A DNA stretch of 8,970 nt. It comes from Methanobacteriota archaeon. GTDB taxonomy: Archaea > Thermoplasmatota > Poseidoniia > Poseidoniales > Poseidoniaceae. The stretch lies in NCBI GenBank assembly GCA_002731395.1, contig PCBQ01000091.1, positions 1 through 8,970 on the forward strand, given 5' to 3'. Each line of letters begins with the position of its first letter. Position 1 is the first letter of the stretch. Below the pieces are notes generated by a model that saw only the letters and a program-made list of their open reading frames with translations, was not told where the DNA came from and did not search any database. The translations under genes were made by a program, and so were the position numbers. This document shows positions 1 to 6,427 of the stretch, piece by piece.

Positions 1-17
1 GAGGCGCTCCATCTGAA

Positions 18-31
18 GGAAGGCCTAAGTG
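18..31 (+). promoter_or_regulatory. putative promoter element of EF-hand gene
   Basis: The sequence GGAAGGCCTAAGTG begins 35 bases before the ATG at 53. A near copy (12 of 14 bases) begins 36 bases before the ATG of the next gene. In archaea with leaderless transcripts the BRE/TATA region lies about 23-36 bases before the start codon, which is this interval. The purine-rich first half would be BRE-like; the second half is unusually GC-rich for a TATA box. The promoter role is inferred from position and repetition only. Confidence 0.35.
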
Positions 32-52
32 CGGGTGCACAGGTCCGATGGC

Positions 53-340
53 ATGCTCAACGACATGGACTGGGACATGGCGGGCGCCCTGGGTCGCCTG
101 CTGGCCGCATTGAAGGAACGAGGAATGACCGCTGACGAGGCCTTCGAGCAGATCGACACGGACGACGACGGGAAGCTGAACGGCCCCGAACTCCTCAACG
201 GCCTGTCCTCGCTCTTGGGCGAGGACCTCGACCCCGCCAAGGTTTCGCGCATCATCACGTCCTCGGACGTTGACGTCGACCACCGTGTCGACCTCTTCGA
301 GTGGCGCGCCATGCTCGGTCCCTCCGGCGAAGAAGAGTGA
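53..340 (+). CDS. small paired EF-hand calcium-binding protein
   Basis: A 95-residue, acidic, soluble protein with two EF-hand loops. Loop 1 (residues 35-46) is canonical DTDDDGKLNGPE, with Asp at positions 1, 3 and 5, Gly at 6 and Glu at 12. Loop 2 (residues 72-83) has Asp at 1, 3, 5 and 9 and Glu at 12, but His instead of Gly at position 6. The two loops are 25 residues apart, as in a paired EF-hand domain. No signal peptide or membrane segment is visible, so it is probably a cytoplasmic Ca2+ sensor or buffer; the partner is unknown. A GTG at 29 directly after an in-frame stop would add 8 residues. ATG 53 is preferred because it places the repeated upstream motif at the promoter distance. 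The MscS-like channel gene follows after 56 bases. Confidence 0.8.
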   Translation: MLNDMDWDMAGALGRLLAALKERGMTADEAFEQIDTDDDGKLNGPELLNGLSSLLGEDLDPAKVSRIITSSDVDVDHRVDLFEWRAMLGPSGEEE

Positions 341-360
341 ATCGCTCCCTGCATACAGGC

Positions 361-374
361 GGAAGGCCTTAGAG
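361..374 (+). promoter_or_regulatory. putative promoter element of MscS gene
   Basis: GGAAGGCCTTAGAG begins 36 bases before the MscS ATG at 397 and matches the motif at 18-31 in 12 of 14 positions. It lies in the 56-base gap after the EF-hand gene. Its in-frame TAG also closes the reading frame upstream of ATG 397. No good Shine-Dalgarno lies close to that ATG, which fits a leaderless transcript. The role is inferred. Confidence 0.35.
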
Positions 375-396
375 GGCGAGCGGTGGCCTCGCGTGC

Positions 397-1713
397 ATGG
401 GCCGCCCTCTGAATGATGTGCTCGGCATCCCCGACAGCCTCGTGGATTTGTCCGTCGTTGATGCTCTTGATTTTTGGATGCAGGCCGTCATCGCCGTGGT
501 GTTTGTCGCCCTCGCCGCCCTCTTCACGAACAAGGTCATTCTCGGCCTCATGAGGAAATTGGCCGGACGAACTCAACCGTCGTGGGACGACGACCTCGTC
601 GAGATCGTTTCCAGCCGCGTGCTGCTCAGCGTCACCCTTGTTGCAGCTCTGTTCATGGTTCAGTGGCTTTTCGATGACTTCGGAGAATCCGCACCAGCCT
701 ATGTGTACGCAACGCTGATCCTCATCTCTGCCTCCGCGCTTTCGGCGACCATCAAGGTGGTCTTCACCACCTTCCTCGACAACATGCAGAAGAGCCGGGA
801 CGTCAAGGTCGAGGGTTCCAATCCTCTGCTTGTGTTCCTCGCCCGGGGGACCGTTTGGGCCATTGGTATCGTCCTTGCTGCAGATCAATTGTCGATCAAC
901 CTCTCCGGTGTGCTCGCGTCCTTGGCTGTGTTTTCCATCATCATCGGTTTGGCCGTTCAGCACACGCTTGGAAACATCATGAACTCCTTCATGCTCTCCC
1001 TCGATCGGCCCTTCGATAACGGCGACCGCATTGTGGTCGACGGCATCGAAGGCACGGTCATGACCATGGGCATGCTTTCCACGAAGATCCTCACCCTTGA
1101 GGAAGAACTGGTCATCATCCCCAACAACACCTTGGTCAACACCACCATCACCAACATGGCCCGTGGAGGTGGCGATGGACTGCCACGCCGTGTGGTTTTG
1201 AGCGTTGACGTCGGTGTGGACTATGACGAGAAATCCGCCCACGTTAAGCACACGCTGCTTCGTGTCGCCCGTGATTCGGAGTACGTCTTGGACGATCCTG
1301 CGCCCCACGTCGAATTCCTCGAAATGTCCGACTACGCCAAGGTCTACCGCCTCTACGTGTGGCTTGCATCCTTTGCCGACAAGCGCATCGCCAACGATCA
1401 GCTGCTCAGCATGATCGACGCCGAATTCTCGCAAGAAGGCATCGTGATTCCCTTCCCCGTCGCGGTCGAACTGGACAAGGCGCCCGCTCCAACCGAAGAG
1501 AAGCTCTCCCAGAAGCGCGCTCGCCAACACGCTGCACAGGCCCGCATGAAGGTCATCGACCGCCGTACGGAACGTCAGCGCTTGGCCATCCGTGAGGACA
1601 TCAATATCCTCACCGAGCGCCTCGAGGAACGCATCGGCAGCAAGGAACGTCGCTCCATTGAAGAAGAGGTCACGCGCCTCGAAGCGGTGCTGTCCAACCT
1701 CGACCTCGACTGA
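397..1713 (+). CDS. MscS-family mechanosensitive ion channel
   Basis: A 438-residue membrane protein of the small-conductance mechanosensitive channel family, which opens under membrane tension to release solutes on hypo-osmotic shock. Hydrophobic segments lie near residues 27-52, 73-91, 101-128 and 143-163. The pore-lining helix is near 171-191, ending in GLAVQHTLGN. The family signature follows at about 192-256: a DRPFDNGDRI stretch, a beta domain around VDGIEGTV, then IIPNNTLVNTTITN. The rest of the cytoplasmic MscS domain runs to about 360. Residues 366-434 form a highly charged, probably coiled-coil tail not found in the minimal channel. ATG 397 is the first start after an in-frame stop. 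NadM follows after 9 bases, and an EF-hand gene precedes it. The family is clear; ion selectivity cannot be read from the sequence. Confidence 0.93.
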   Translation: MGRPLNDVLGIPDSLVDLSVVDALDFWMQAVIAVVFVALAALFTNKVILGLMRKLAGRTQPSWDDDLVEIVSSRVLLSVTLVAALFMVQWLFDDFGESAPAYVYATLILISASALSATIKVVFTTFLDNMQKSRDVKVEGSNPLLVFLARGTVWAIGIVLAADQLSINLSGVLASLAVFSIIIGLAVQHTLGNIMNSFMLSLDRPFDNGDRIVVDGIEGTVMTMGMLSTKILTLEEELVIIPNNTLVNTTITNMARGGGDGLPRRVVLSVDVGVDYDEKSAHVKHTLLRVARDSEYVLDDPAPHVEFLEMSDYAKVYRLYVWLASFADKRIANDQLLSMIDAEFSQEGIVIPFPVAVELDKAPAPTEEKLSQKRARQHAAQARMKVIDRRTERQRLAIREDINILTERLEERIGSKERRSIEEEVTRLEAVLSNLDLD

Positions 1714-1715
1714 GG
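1712..1715 (+). promoter_or_regulatory. ribosome binding site of nadM overlapping mscS stop
   Basis: GAGG overlaps the MscS stop codon (TGAGG) and sits 7 bases before ATG 1723. The same TGAGG arrangement occurs at the sufD/sufS junction. It supports the chosen nadM start and translational coupling with the channel gene. Confidence 0.55.
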
Positions 1716-1722
1716 CCTTTCG

Positions 1723-2286
1723 ATGGTCCGCACGGTGATCCTCGGGCGCTTCCAGCCTTTTCATTGCGGGCATGCAGGTTTGGTGAACGCCGCGTTGCTC
1801 CACGCTGGAAGCGACGAGGTCATGATCGCCATCGGTTCATCGACCGCGGAGGCATCCATGCGAAACCCGTGGTCGGCCCAGGAACGTGAGGCAATGATCC
1901 GTGCTTGGGCCGTTGATGCCTGCAGCGAGGGCGATGTGTCCCGGTTGACCTACTGCCACATCAATGACATCAACGACCCGCCTGCATGGGTGGAGCACGC
2001 CTCTGGCGTCCACGGCGAGGGCGACCTGTTGACCTCGGACGAAGACACGGCCGCGCTGTACGAAGCGAGCGGTTGGACGGTGGTTCGCGTCCCGCTCGAA
2101 GCCCGCCGTGATCGCGAAGGGTGGCGCGTGCGCGAAACGGCTCGGATGCTTTCAACGGTCGGCAACGACGACGCGGTGCGTACCGTGCTCGGCCCCAACG
2201 TTCCCGCAGCGGTCATCGAATGGATGCTCGAGCACGATGCACTGTACAGGCTCTCCCTCCTGCATGAGGGCGCTGTGGTCGGTTGA
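1723..2286 (+). CDS. nadM: archaeal-type nicotinamide-nucleotide adenylyltransferase, divergent
   Basis: A 187-residue nucleotidyltransferase of the archaeal NMN adenylyltransferase type, which joins ATP and NMN to make NAD+ in the cytoplasm. The ATP-binding motif GRFQPFHCGH is at residues 8-17. The next conserved block, IGSS followed by NPWSAQER, is at 37-55, and an INDPPAWVEH stretch at 83-92 matches the family's substrate-side region. Length is normal. Two departures stand out. The family's SGTxIR phosphate-binding motif appears as EGWRVR at 132-137, so the Ser and Thr are gone. The usual SGNP motif before the last strand appears as SDED (105-108). The fold assignment is firm, but full NMN activity is less certain, and a related adenylyltransferase substrate is possible. 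It is probably co-transcribed with the MscS gene and converges on grpE with a single base between the stop codons. Confidence 0.82.
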   Translation: MVRTVILGRFQPFHCGHAGLVNAALLHAGSDEVMIAIGSSTAEASMRNPWSAQEREAMIRAWAVDACSEGDVSRLTYCHINDINDPPAWVEHASGVHGEGDLLTSDEDTAALYEASGWTVVRVPLEARRDREGWRVRETARMLSTVGNDDAVRTVLGPNVPAAVIEWMLEHDALYRLSLLHEGAVVG

Positions 2287-2287
2287 A

Positions 2288-2869
2288 TCAGGCCGCTACG
2301 ACCACACGACTGGCTTGCAGCACCCGGTCATGGAGCATGAAGCCGGCCTCAAGTTCCTCGATGACCTGACCGGCCGGATGGTCCTCCGTCGCCGGCACGG
2401 TCGTGATGGCCTCCATTTTCGAGGGGTCGAAGGGGTTCCCTTTGGCCTCGATACGAACCACGCCCGCCGCTTTCAATTCGGCCGTCAAGCGATCATGGAG
2501 GAGGCGAAGGGCCTGGGCTGCTGGCCCGTCATCGCCTTCTGTTGAAGCAAGACCACGGTCGACATCTGAGAGGACGCTGACCATGCGCCGAGCGAGGTGT
2601 TGCGCACCGTAGCGCGTGATTTCTGCACGGTCTTGAGCGAACCGCTTGCGCGCGTTTTGCAGGTCGGCCTCCCTGTAGGCGATTTCCTTCTCAGCCGCTT
2701 CGGCCCGTTCTAGCGCTTCAGTAAGCGGGTCGACGGGTTCCGGCTCAACCTCCGGTTCCTCAACGGTCACTTCGACCGGCTCCTCCTCTGGGAGGTCTTC
2801 CGTCATGGTGGTGGCCTTCTTGCCCCCGTCTTTCAACCCGTCGTCATTCGGAGGATGGAAGGCCGTCAT
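2288..2869 (-). CDS. grpE: GrpE, nucleotide exchange factor for DnaK
   Basis: A 193-residue co-chaperone that releases ADP from DnaK/Hsp70 in the cytoplasm. The N-terminus is disordered and very acidic (residues 24-48), followed by a long coiled coil (about 49-105) and the C-terminal beta domain (about 135-193). The domain signature is clear: G-NPFDPSKMEAI at 144-155, then VIEELEAGFMLHDRVL at 169-184 with a terminal ASRVVV strand. The frame opens at ATG 2869, overlapping the upstream gene by 26 bases. A second ATG at 2806 (residue 22) begins right before the acidic tail, has GAAGG 8 bases upstream, and may be the true start. No dnaK or dnaJ is in the window. The upstream neighbour is an unrecognised gene, probably on the same transcript. 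Confidence 0.93.
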   Translation of the reverse strand: MTAFHPPNDDGLKDGGKKATTMTEDLPEEEPVEVTVEEPEVEPEPVDPLTEALERAEAAEKEIAYREADLQNARKRFAQDRAEITRYGAQHLARRMVSVLSDVDRGLASTEGDDGPAAQALRLLHDRLTAELKAAGVVRIEAKGNPFDPSKMEAITTVPATEDHPAGQVIEELEAGFMLHDRVLQASRVVVAA

Positions 2870-3545
2870 GCAGGAGGTTGGTGAGGTTCCATGCTCCGTG
2901 CCCCCACGCGGTCGCCGTCAAGTGTTCACGTCCAACGATGCCCACCAAGTTCCCCTCAGCAGAAAGACGGCTGAGGGCATACGACAAACTTCCAGTGGCT
3001 CGAACATGGGCTTCGTGGGTGGGGAGGATGCGCGGGTCGCGGTGTTCATCGAGGGTTTCGCCCAAGGCTTCTCGACGTTGCATCCAGTCGAGCACCACCG
3101 CTTCGACGAGCTCGGTTTCCGTACGTTTTCCGGCCTCTTCACGTATGGCTGACCACGTTGACTCGGCATAGAGGTCGTCGACGTGCGCCACGTCTCGGCC
3201 GAGCAGGACGTCGAAATACAGGAAGGCCCGACCTTCCCAAACTTCCCAGGAGCCCGGGCTGGCCCATCGCATGAGGTGGAGCAGACCTTCCTCGCCGTCT
3301 TCGCAGGTAGGCAGCGATGCGTGAAGCGGAAGGCTGCGATCCACATCCGTTTGTGCCTCCGACCAATCGAGCCATTCGGCTTCTGCGTCGATGTCGAAGG
3401 GCCGGACCAAGCGTCCGTCGGCTTTGGGGCGCGCGGGACGGAGTTCAGCGGCTTCCATGGCGACGTCAACGTCGTGCCAAGTGCGCTCAAGGAGTGACGC
3501 CAACTTGGGTTTGTCCACGAGAAGGAGCACCAACTCGAGGCCCAT
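2844..3545 (-). CDS. unrecognised protein with possible C-terminal winged-helix segment
   Basis: I do not recognise the family. The predicted protein has 233 residues, is soluble and acidic, and shows no signal peptide or membrane helix. It starts with a hydrophobic stretch (LELVLLLVDKP). The middle is rich in Trp and acidic residues (about 57-60 and 93-112). The end (about 182-216, SLSYALSRLSAEGNLVGIVG and following) has the pattern of a helix-turn-helix followed by a beta wing, so DNA binding is a possible but unproven role. The frame stays open upstream to a GTG at 3725, which would run into the DRG gene; GTG codons at 3629 and 3635 are also possible. ATG 3545 is preferred because codons upstream use third-position G/C less and include AGA and AGG, and because it leaves a 101-base divergent spacer. 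Its 3' end overlaps the longest version of grpE. Confidence 0.6.
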   Translation of the reverse strand: MGLELVLLLVDKPKLASLLERTWHDVDVAMEAAELRPARPKADGRLVRPFDIDAEAEWLDWSEAQTDVDRSLPLHASLPTCEDGEEGLLHLMRWASPGSWEVWEGRAFLYFDVLLGRDVAHVDDLYAESTWSAIREEAGKRTETELVEAVVLDWMQRREALGETLDEHRDPRILPTHEAHVRATGSLSYALSRLSAEGNLVGIVGREHLTATAWGHGAWNLTNLLHDGLPSSE

Positions 3546-3646
3546 GCGTTGAGCGCACGCTTCGCGTGTTTCAAGCCTCGCTCTCAGGCCAGTCAGAAGG
3601 GTGAGGTTGAAGCCTGACTCGCGGACCACACACACGGGGACGACGC
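3546..3646. promoter_or_regulatory. divergent spacer, likely carries two promoters
   Basis: This 101-base gap between the leftward unknown gene and the rightward DRG gene is the largest intergenic space in the window and must hold both promoters if the starts are right. On the minus strand GCGAGGCTTGAAAC begins 36 bases before ATG 3545. On the plus strand GAAGCCTGAC begins 38 bases before ATG 3647. Both faintly resemble the GGAAGGCCTTAG motif near the left edge. GGGG at 3636-3639 is a weak Shine-Dalgarno for the DRG gene. Confidence 0.4.
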
Positions 3647-4762
3647 ATGGCGACGATCCAGGAGCAGATTCAGGCGCTCTTGGACGAAATTCACAAGACC
3701 CAGAAAAACAAGGCCACGAACGCACACATTGGCAAGTTGAAGGCCAAGATTGCCCAACTCAAACTCAAGCAAGAGAAAGCCGCTGCCTCAGCGAGGAGCG
3801 CCGGTCCGAGCAAGGGGTTCGAAGTCCGCAAATCCGGCGACGCTACGGTCGCTCTGGTCGGTTTTCCATCAGTCGGGAAGTCCACGCTCATCTCCAAAGT
3901 CACTGACGCTCATTCGGAGACCGGTGCCTACGCGTTTACCACGTTGACATGCATCCCGGGCGTCATGGAGCATCGCGGTGCGAAGATCCAGATTCTCGAC
4001 CTGCCCGGTTTGATCAAGGGTGCTGCCGAAGGCAAAGGCCGCGGCAAGGAAATTCTCGGTGTGATTCGCGCAGCAGACATGGTGCTCTTCATTGTGGATC
4101 CCTTCCAAGACGGCCACTTTGACGTGCTCTACCGTGAGCTCCACAACGCAGGTCTGCGCCTCAACGAGGAGCGTCCTCCCGTGTTCATCGTGCGTTCGGA
4201 CAAAGGCGGCATCGACGTCCGCACCACGGTGGAACAAACCCACCTGACGCCCGAAGAAATGGGCGCCATCATCCGGACCTTTGGCTACACCAGCGCCATC
4301 GTGACCTTGCGTCACGACACCACCGCAGAACAAATCGTCGACGCCCTCGCCATGAACCGCGTTTACGAAAAAGCGGTGGTGGCCATCAACAAAATTGACA
4401 TCGCCACGGAGGAGCAAATTCAGCATGCGGAGTCCATGCTTCCCAACGACTGGCCCATCATGCGCATCTCTGCGTTCAAGGAACAAGGCCTGGAGGAGCT
4501 GAAGGATTTCATCTACGACAACCTTGGATTCATGCGTGTCTTCCTCAAACCACAAGGCGGCGAAGCAGATCTTGAGGAGCCGCTCATCGTGAAGGACACC
4601 TCGACGGTGGAAACCATCTGCAGCAAGTTGCATCGTGACTTCGTCCGTAAATTCCGATACGCGAAAGTCAAGGGTCCGAGTGCGAAATTCGATTGGCAGC
4701 GCGTTGGTCTTGACCATCTGCTCAAGGACGGCGATCTGTTGACCATCGTCGTCAAGCGTTGA
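3647..4762 (+). CDS. DRG-type GTPase with TGS domain (archaeal Rbg/DRG family)
   Basis: A 371-residue Obg-superfamily GTPase of the archaeal/eukaryotic DRG branch, associated with ribosomes and translation. A basic N-terminal coiled coil and helix-turn-helix region covers about 1-55. The G domain shows the P-loop GFPSVGKST (72-80), the Thr-rich G2 region TTLTCIPG (98-105), DLPG (118-121), NKID (248-251) and SAF (275-277). The DRG-specific insert between G3 and G4 is present (about 160-240). The C-terminal TGS domain (about 293-371) ends in the typical GDLLTIVVKR. Length matches the family closely. ATG 3647 is preceded by GGGG at 7 bases. The gene stands alone on its strand, and its last 11 bases overlap the 3' end of the convergent ROK kinase gene. 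This family is one of the best archaeal markers in the window. Confidence 0.95.
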   Translation: MATIQEQIQALLDEIHKTQKNKATNAHIGKLKAKIAQLKLKQEKAAASARSAGPSKGFEVRKSGDATVALVGFPSVGKSTLISKVTDAHSETGAYAFTTLTCIPGVMEHRGAKIQILDLPGLIKGAAEGKGRGKEILGVIRAADMVLFIVDPFQDGHFDVLYRELHNAGLRLNEERPPVFIVRSDKGGIDVRTTVEQTHLTPEEMGAIIRTFGYTSAIVTLRHDTTAEQIVDALAMNRVYEKAVVAINKIDIATEEQIQHAESMLPNDWPIMRISAFKEQGLEELKDFIYDNLGFMRVFLKPQGGEADLEEPLIVKDTSTVETICSKLHRDFVRKFRYAKVKGPSAKFDWQRVGLDHLLKDGDLLTIVVKR

Positions 4763-5486
4763 GGCCCACGGCCGCTAGGGCAGCGCCAATGAGGCCGGCG
4801 TTCGCCCCAAACCTTGCTTTCCGCAATGGCGCTGAAGCGTTGAGCAGAGGCGAAAACACGTCCCAATGTTCGGTCAGGCCTCCACCGACGACGATCAGGT
4901 TCGCATCGATGGCTTGCTCCATGACCGACAAGGCCTCGTTGAACCGGCCGGACCAGCTCGGCAAATCCAGCGTCTCGACCACTCGTGCCCGACCGCTCGC
5001 GTGGGTTTCCAGAACCCCCCCTCGTGTCGGATGAGGGAGCAAGCCGAGTTCGAATCCAGGTACCAAACGTCCTGCGTGATGGACTCCGCTGCCCAAGCCC
5101 GTCCCGACGGTGATCATCAGCACCACTCCGTCCTCACCAACGGCAGCCCCAAGCCGCTGCTCCGCCACCGCGGCCGCATCTGCATCGTTGAGCAGCACGA
5201 GGCTCGGCCTTCCGAGGGACATGGCCACATCGGTGCCCGGCCACGTCGAGCGGAGGTTGGGTGCTGTCTGCACGGTGCTTCCATTCACACGACCGGGAAA
5301 ACCAAGCCCAACGGGAAGCGACGGGAGGCCGTCCAGTGCTTCGTGAAGCGCGACGAGGATGTCCTGTGTCGAGGTCTCAAGGTCATGGTCAAGCCGCAGC
5401 ACGTCTCCTTCGACTTCACCCGTCACGGTGTCGACCACAGCGAGGCGACAACCGCTTCCACCGACATCGATTCCAATGGCCTGCAT
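4752..5486 (-). CDS. ROK-family kinase, polyphosphate-glucokinase-like, divergent
   Basis: A sugar kinase of the ROK family, closest in pattern to polyphosphate/ATP glucokinases that make glucose 6-phosphate. The start used here gives 244 residues. Numbering the longer 250-residue frame from ATG 5504, the motifs are: phosphate-binding GIDVGGSG (11-18), GFPGRV (68-73), TAPNL then W-GTD (80-92), LNDADAA with the catalytic Asp107 (105-111), GTGLGSG (134-140) and GGGL (207-210). The family's ELGH substrate motif reads ELGL (152-155), so the conserved His is missing, although a His occurs three residues later. The CxCGxxGCxE zinc motif is absent, as in polyphosphate glucokinases. ATG 5486 is preferred: it begins MQAIGIDVGG, and GAGGTC lies 6 bases upstream. 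The upstream stop and this ATG are separated by one base, indicating translational coupling to the GH77-like gene. Confidence 0.85.
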   Translation of the reverse strand: MQAIGIDVGGSGCRLAVVDTVTGEVEGDVLRLDHDLETSTQDILVALHEALDGLPSLPVGLGFPGRVNGSTVQTAPNLRSTWPGTDVAMSLGRPSLVLLNDADAAAVAEQRLGAAVGEDGVVLMITVGTGLGSGVHHAGRLVPGFELGLLPHPTRGGVLETHASGRARVVETLDLPSWSGRFNEALSVMEQAIDANLIVVGGGLTEHWDVFSPLLNASAPLRKARFGANAGLIGAALAAVGLNA

Positions 5487-5487
5487 C

Positions 5488-6390
5488 TCATCGACCTCGT
5501 TCATGAGCGGCGATGGCGTACGGCATCAGGACGTCAGCATCGAACGGACCGAGGCCCGGGGGTGCAAGATCGTGGAAGGACGGGGCCACCCACCTTGCCG
5601 GGCCTTCGAGCAGCGCATGAAGGTCTTCGGTCGTGGTTCCCGCAAGCAGACCAAAGCAAGCCTCATCTTCGCCGTCACGTCGTGAGGACCAGCGAAGTCG
5701 ACCAAGGTCGGCTCCCCTCGGGTCTTCACCATGCACCACGAACCCGACAGGAAGTTCAGGCAAACCTTCGACGAACGCGGCATCCATGCCCTCACCCAAA
5801 GCGAGCACGTGGGCGCGCCGCGCGTTCGTGATCGCGCGCACGGGCCACGCCTCCCTGCCTTGCTGCGTCCATGCCTCAACGGATGCTGGCGAGGTGCTCG
5901 AGGCAACGTCGAGGGCCACGATGACTTGACGCATGTTGGCATGGTGCAGCACCATCTTCCAACCGATCTCCATTTGCAGTTGCACACCGGCATGGTATCG
6001 GACACGGTTGGCGTCAACCTCCACGCTCAGGTTTCCGTTCTCGGGCCGGTAGGACTCGGGCCACGCCCGCCAGTCCTCGCCTTCGGACTCGGCGATGGTG
6101 GCGTGCACGGCGTGGTGAACCCGCCATGGTTCATCGCTCAGCCATGCCGTGATATGATCGTCGTCGATGTCCACGTCTTCTGCCAGCCCCCGGTGGAGTG
6201 AGGGGTCGAAGGCCAAACCGGAGTGCGGCATTCTGTCATGATCGAGCACCGCCAAAGCAGGAACGCGCCATAGACTCAGCCCAAGGTCGGCCAAGAGATC
6301 GATCCAACGCATGGCGGCTTTGCGTGCCTCGCCGATGCCCTCCCCGAAGGGAAGGTTTCGCAGATCAAGGCACACGCCTGCTCGTCGCAC
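5488..6390 (-). CDS. GH77 (4-alpha-glucanotransferase)-like protein lacking catalytic motifs, probable pseudoenzyme
   Basis: About 300 residues from GTG 6390, against roughly 500 for amylomaltase (MalQ). Landmarks of GH77 appear in order. First comes AGVCLDLRNLP then GIGEA (4-20), matching SGvLLhxtSLP...GIG. Next are SLWRVPAL (39-46), matching SLWQVLPL, and WL.D followed by W..WP (about 83-111). Then come a yHa..Q......W stretch (about 132-144), SPASVEAW (167-174) matching SADVWA, and HDLAPPGLG (273-281) matching QDLLGLG. The roughly 110-120 residues that should follow VEAW, with the nucleophile motif RIDHFRG, are absent. The AEDLG position reads LALGEG (196-201), and THDNDT is replaced by AGTTTED. 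So the fold is suggested while glucanotransferase activity is unlikely. The frame is intact, not a frameshift relic. GTG 6465 would give 325 residues and overlap sufT by 38 bases. The homology is judged by eye and remote. Confidence 0.6.
   Translation of the reverse strand: MRRAGVCLDLRNLPFGEGIGEARKAAMRWIDLLADLGLSLWRVPALAVLDHDRMPHSGLAFDPSLHRGLAEDVDIDDDHITAWLSDEPWRVHHAVHATIAESEGEDWRAWPESYRPENGNLSVEVDANRVRYHAGVQLQMEIGWKMVLHHANMRQVIVALDVASSTSPASVEAWTQQGREAWPVRAITNARRAHVLALGEGMDAAFVEGLPELPVGFVVHGEDPRGADLGRLRWSSRRDGEDEACFGLLAGTTTEDLHALLEGPARWVAPSFHDLAPPGLGPFDADVLMPYAIAAHERGR
5493..5498 (-). promoter_or_regulatory. ribosome binding site of ROK kinase gene
   Basis: Read on the minus strand, GAGGTC lies inside the last codons of the GH77-like gene, 6 bases before ATG 5486. 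The same hexamer precedes sufS at 5 bases. It decides in favour of ATG 5486 over ATG 5504. Confidence 0.55.
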
Positions 6391-6427
6391 AGTGTGGGAT
6401 GGCGGGCCTTGCTTCAAGGCTGTGACG

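Noticed and set aside
25..1803. 592-residue open frame on the minus strand
   Set aside because: It lies antisense to the EF-hand and MscS genes, its translation is low-complexity His/Asp/Gly-rich without a recognisable domain, and the plus-strand proteins have clear families. It is a by-product of GC-rich codon use.
3546..3725. Upstream extension of the unknown gene to GTG 3725
   Set aside because: It would overlap the start of the DRG gene on the other strand by 79 bases, and the added residues are rich in Pro, Cys and Ser with poorer codon bias.
3869..4717. 282-residue open frame on the minus strand
   Set aside because: Antisense to the unmistakable DRG GTPase gene, with no family features of its own.
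4866..5831. 321-residue open frame on the plus strand
   Set aside because: It crosses the junction of the antisense ROK and GH77-like genes, and its translation has no domain pattern.
5488..6390. GH77-like gene as a frameshifted pseudogene
   Set aside because: One continuous frame covers both the N- and C-terminal signatures, with a coupled downstream gene. The missing block is an in-frame loss, not a frame break.
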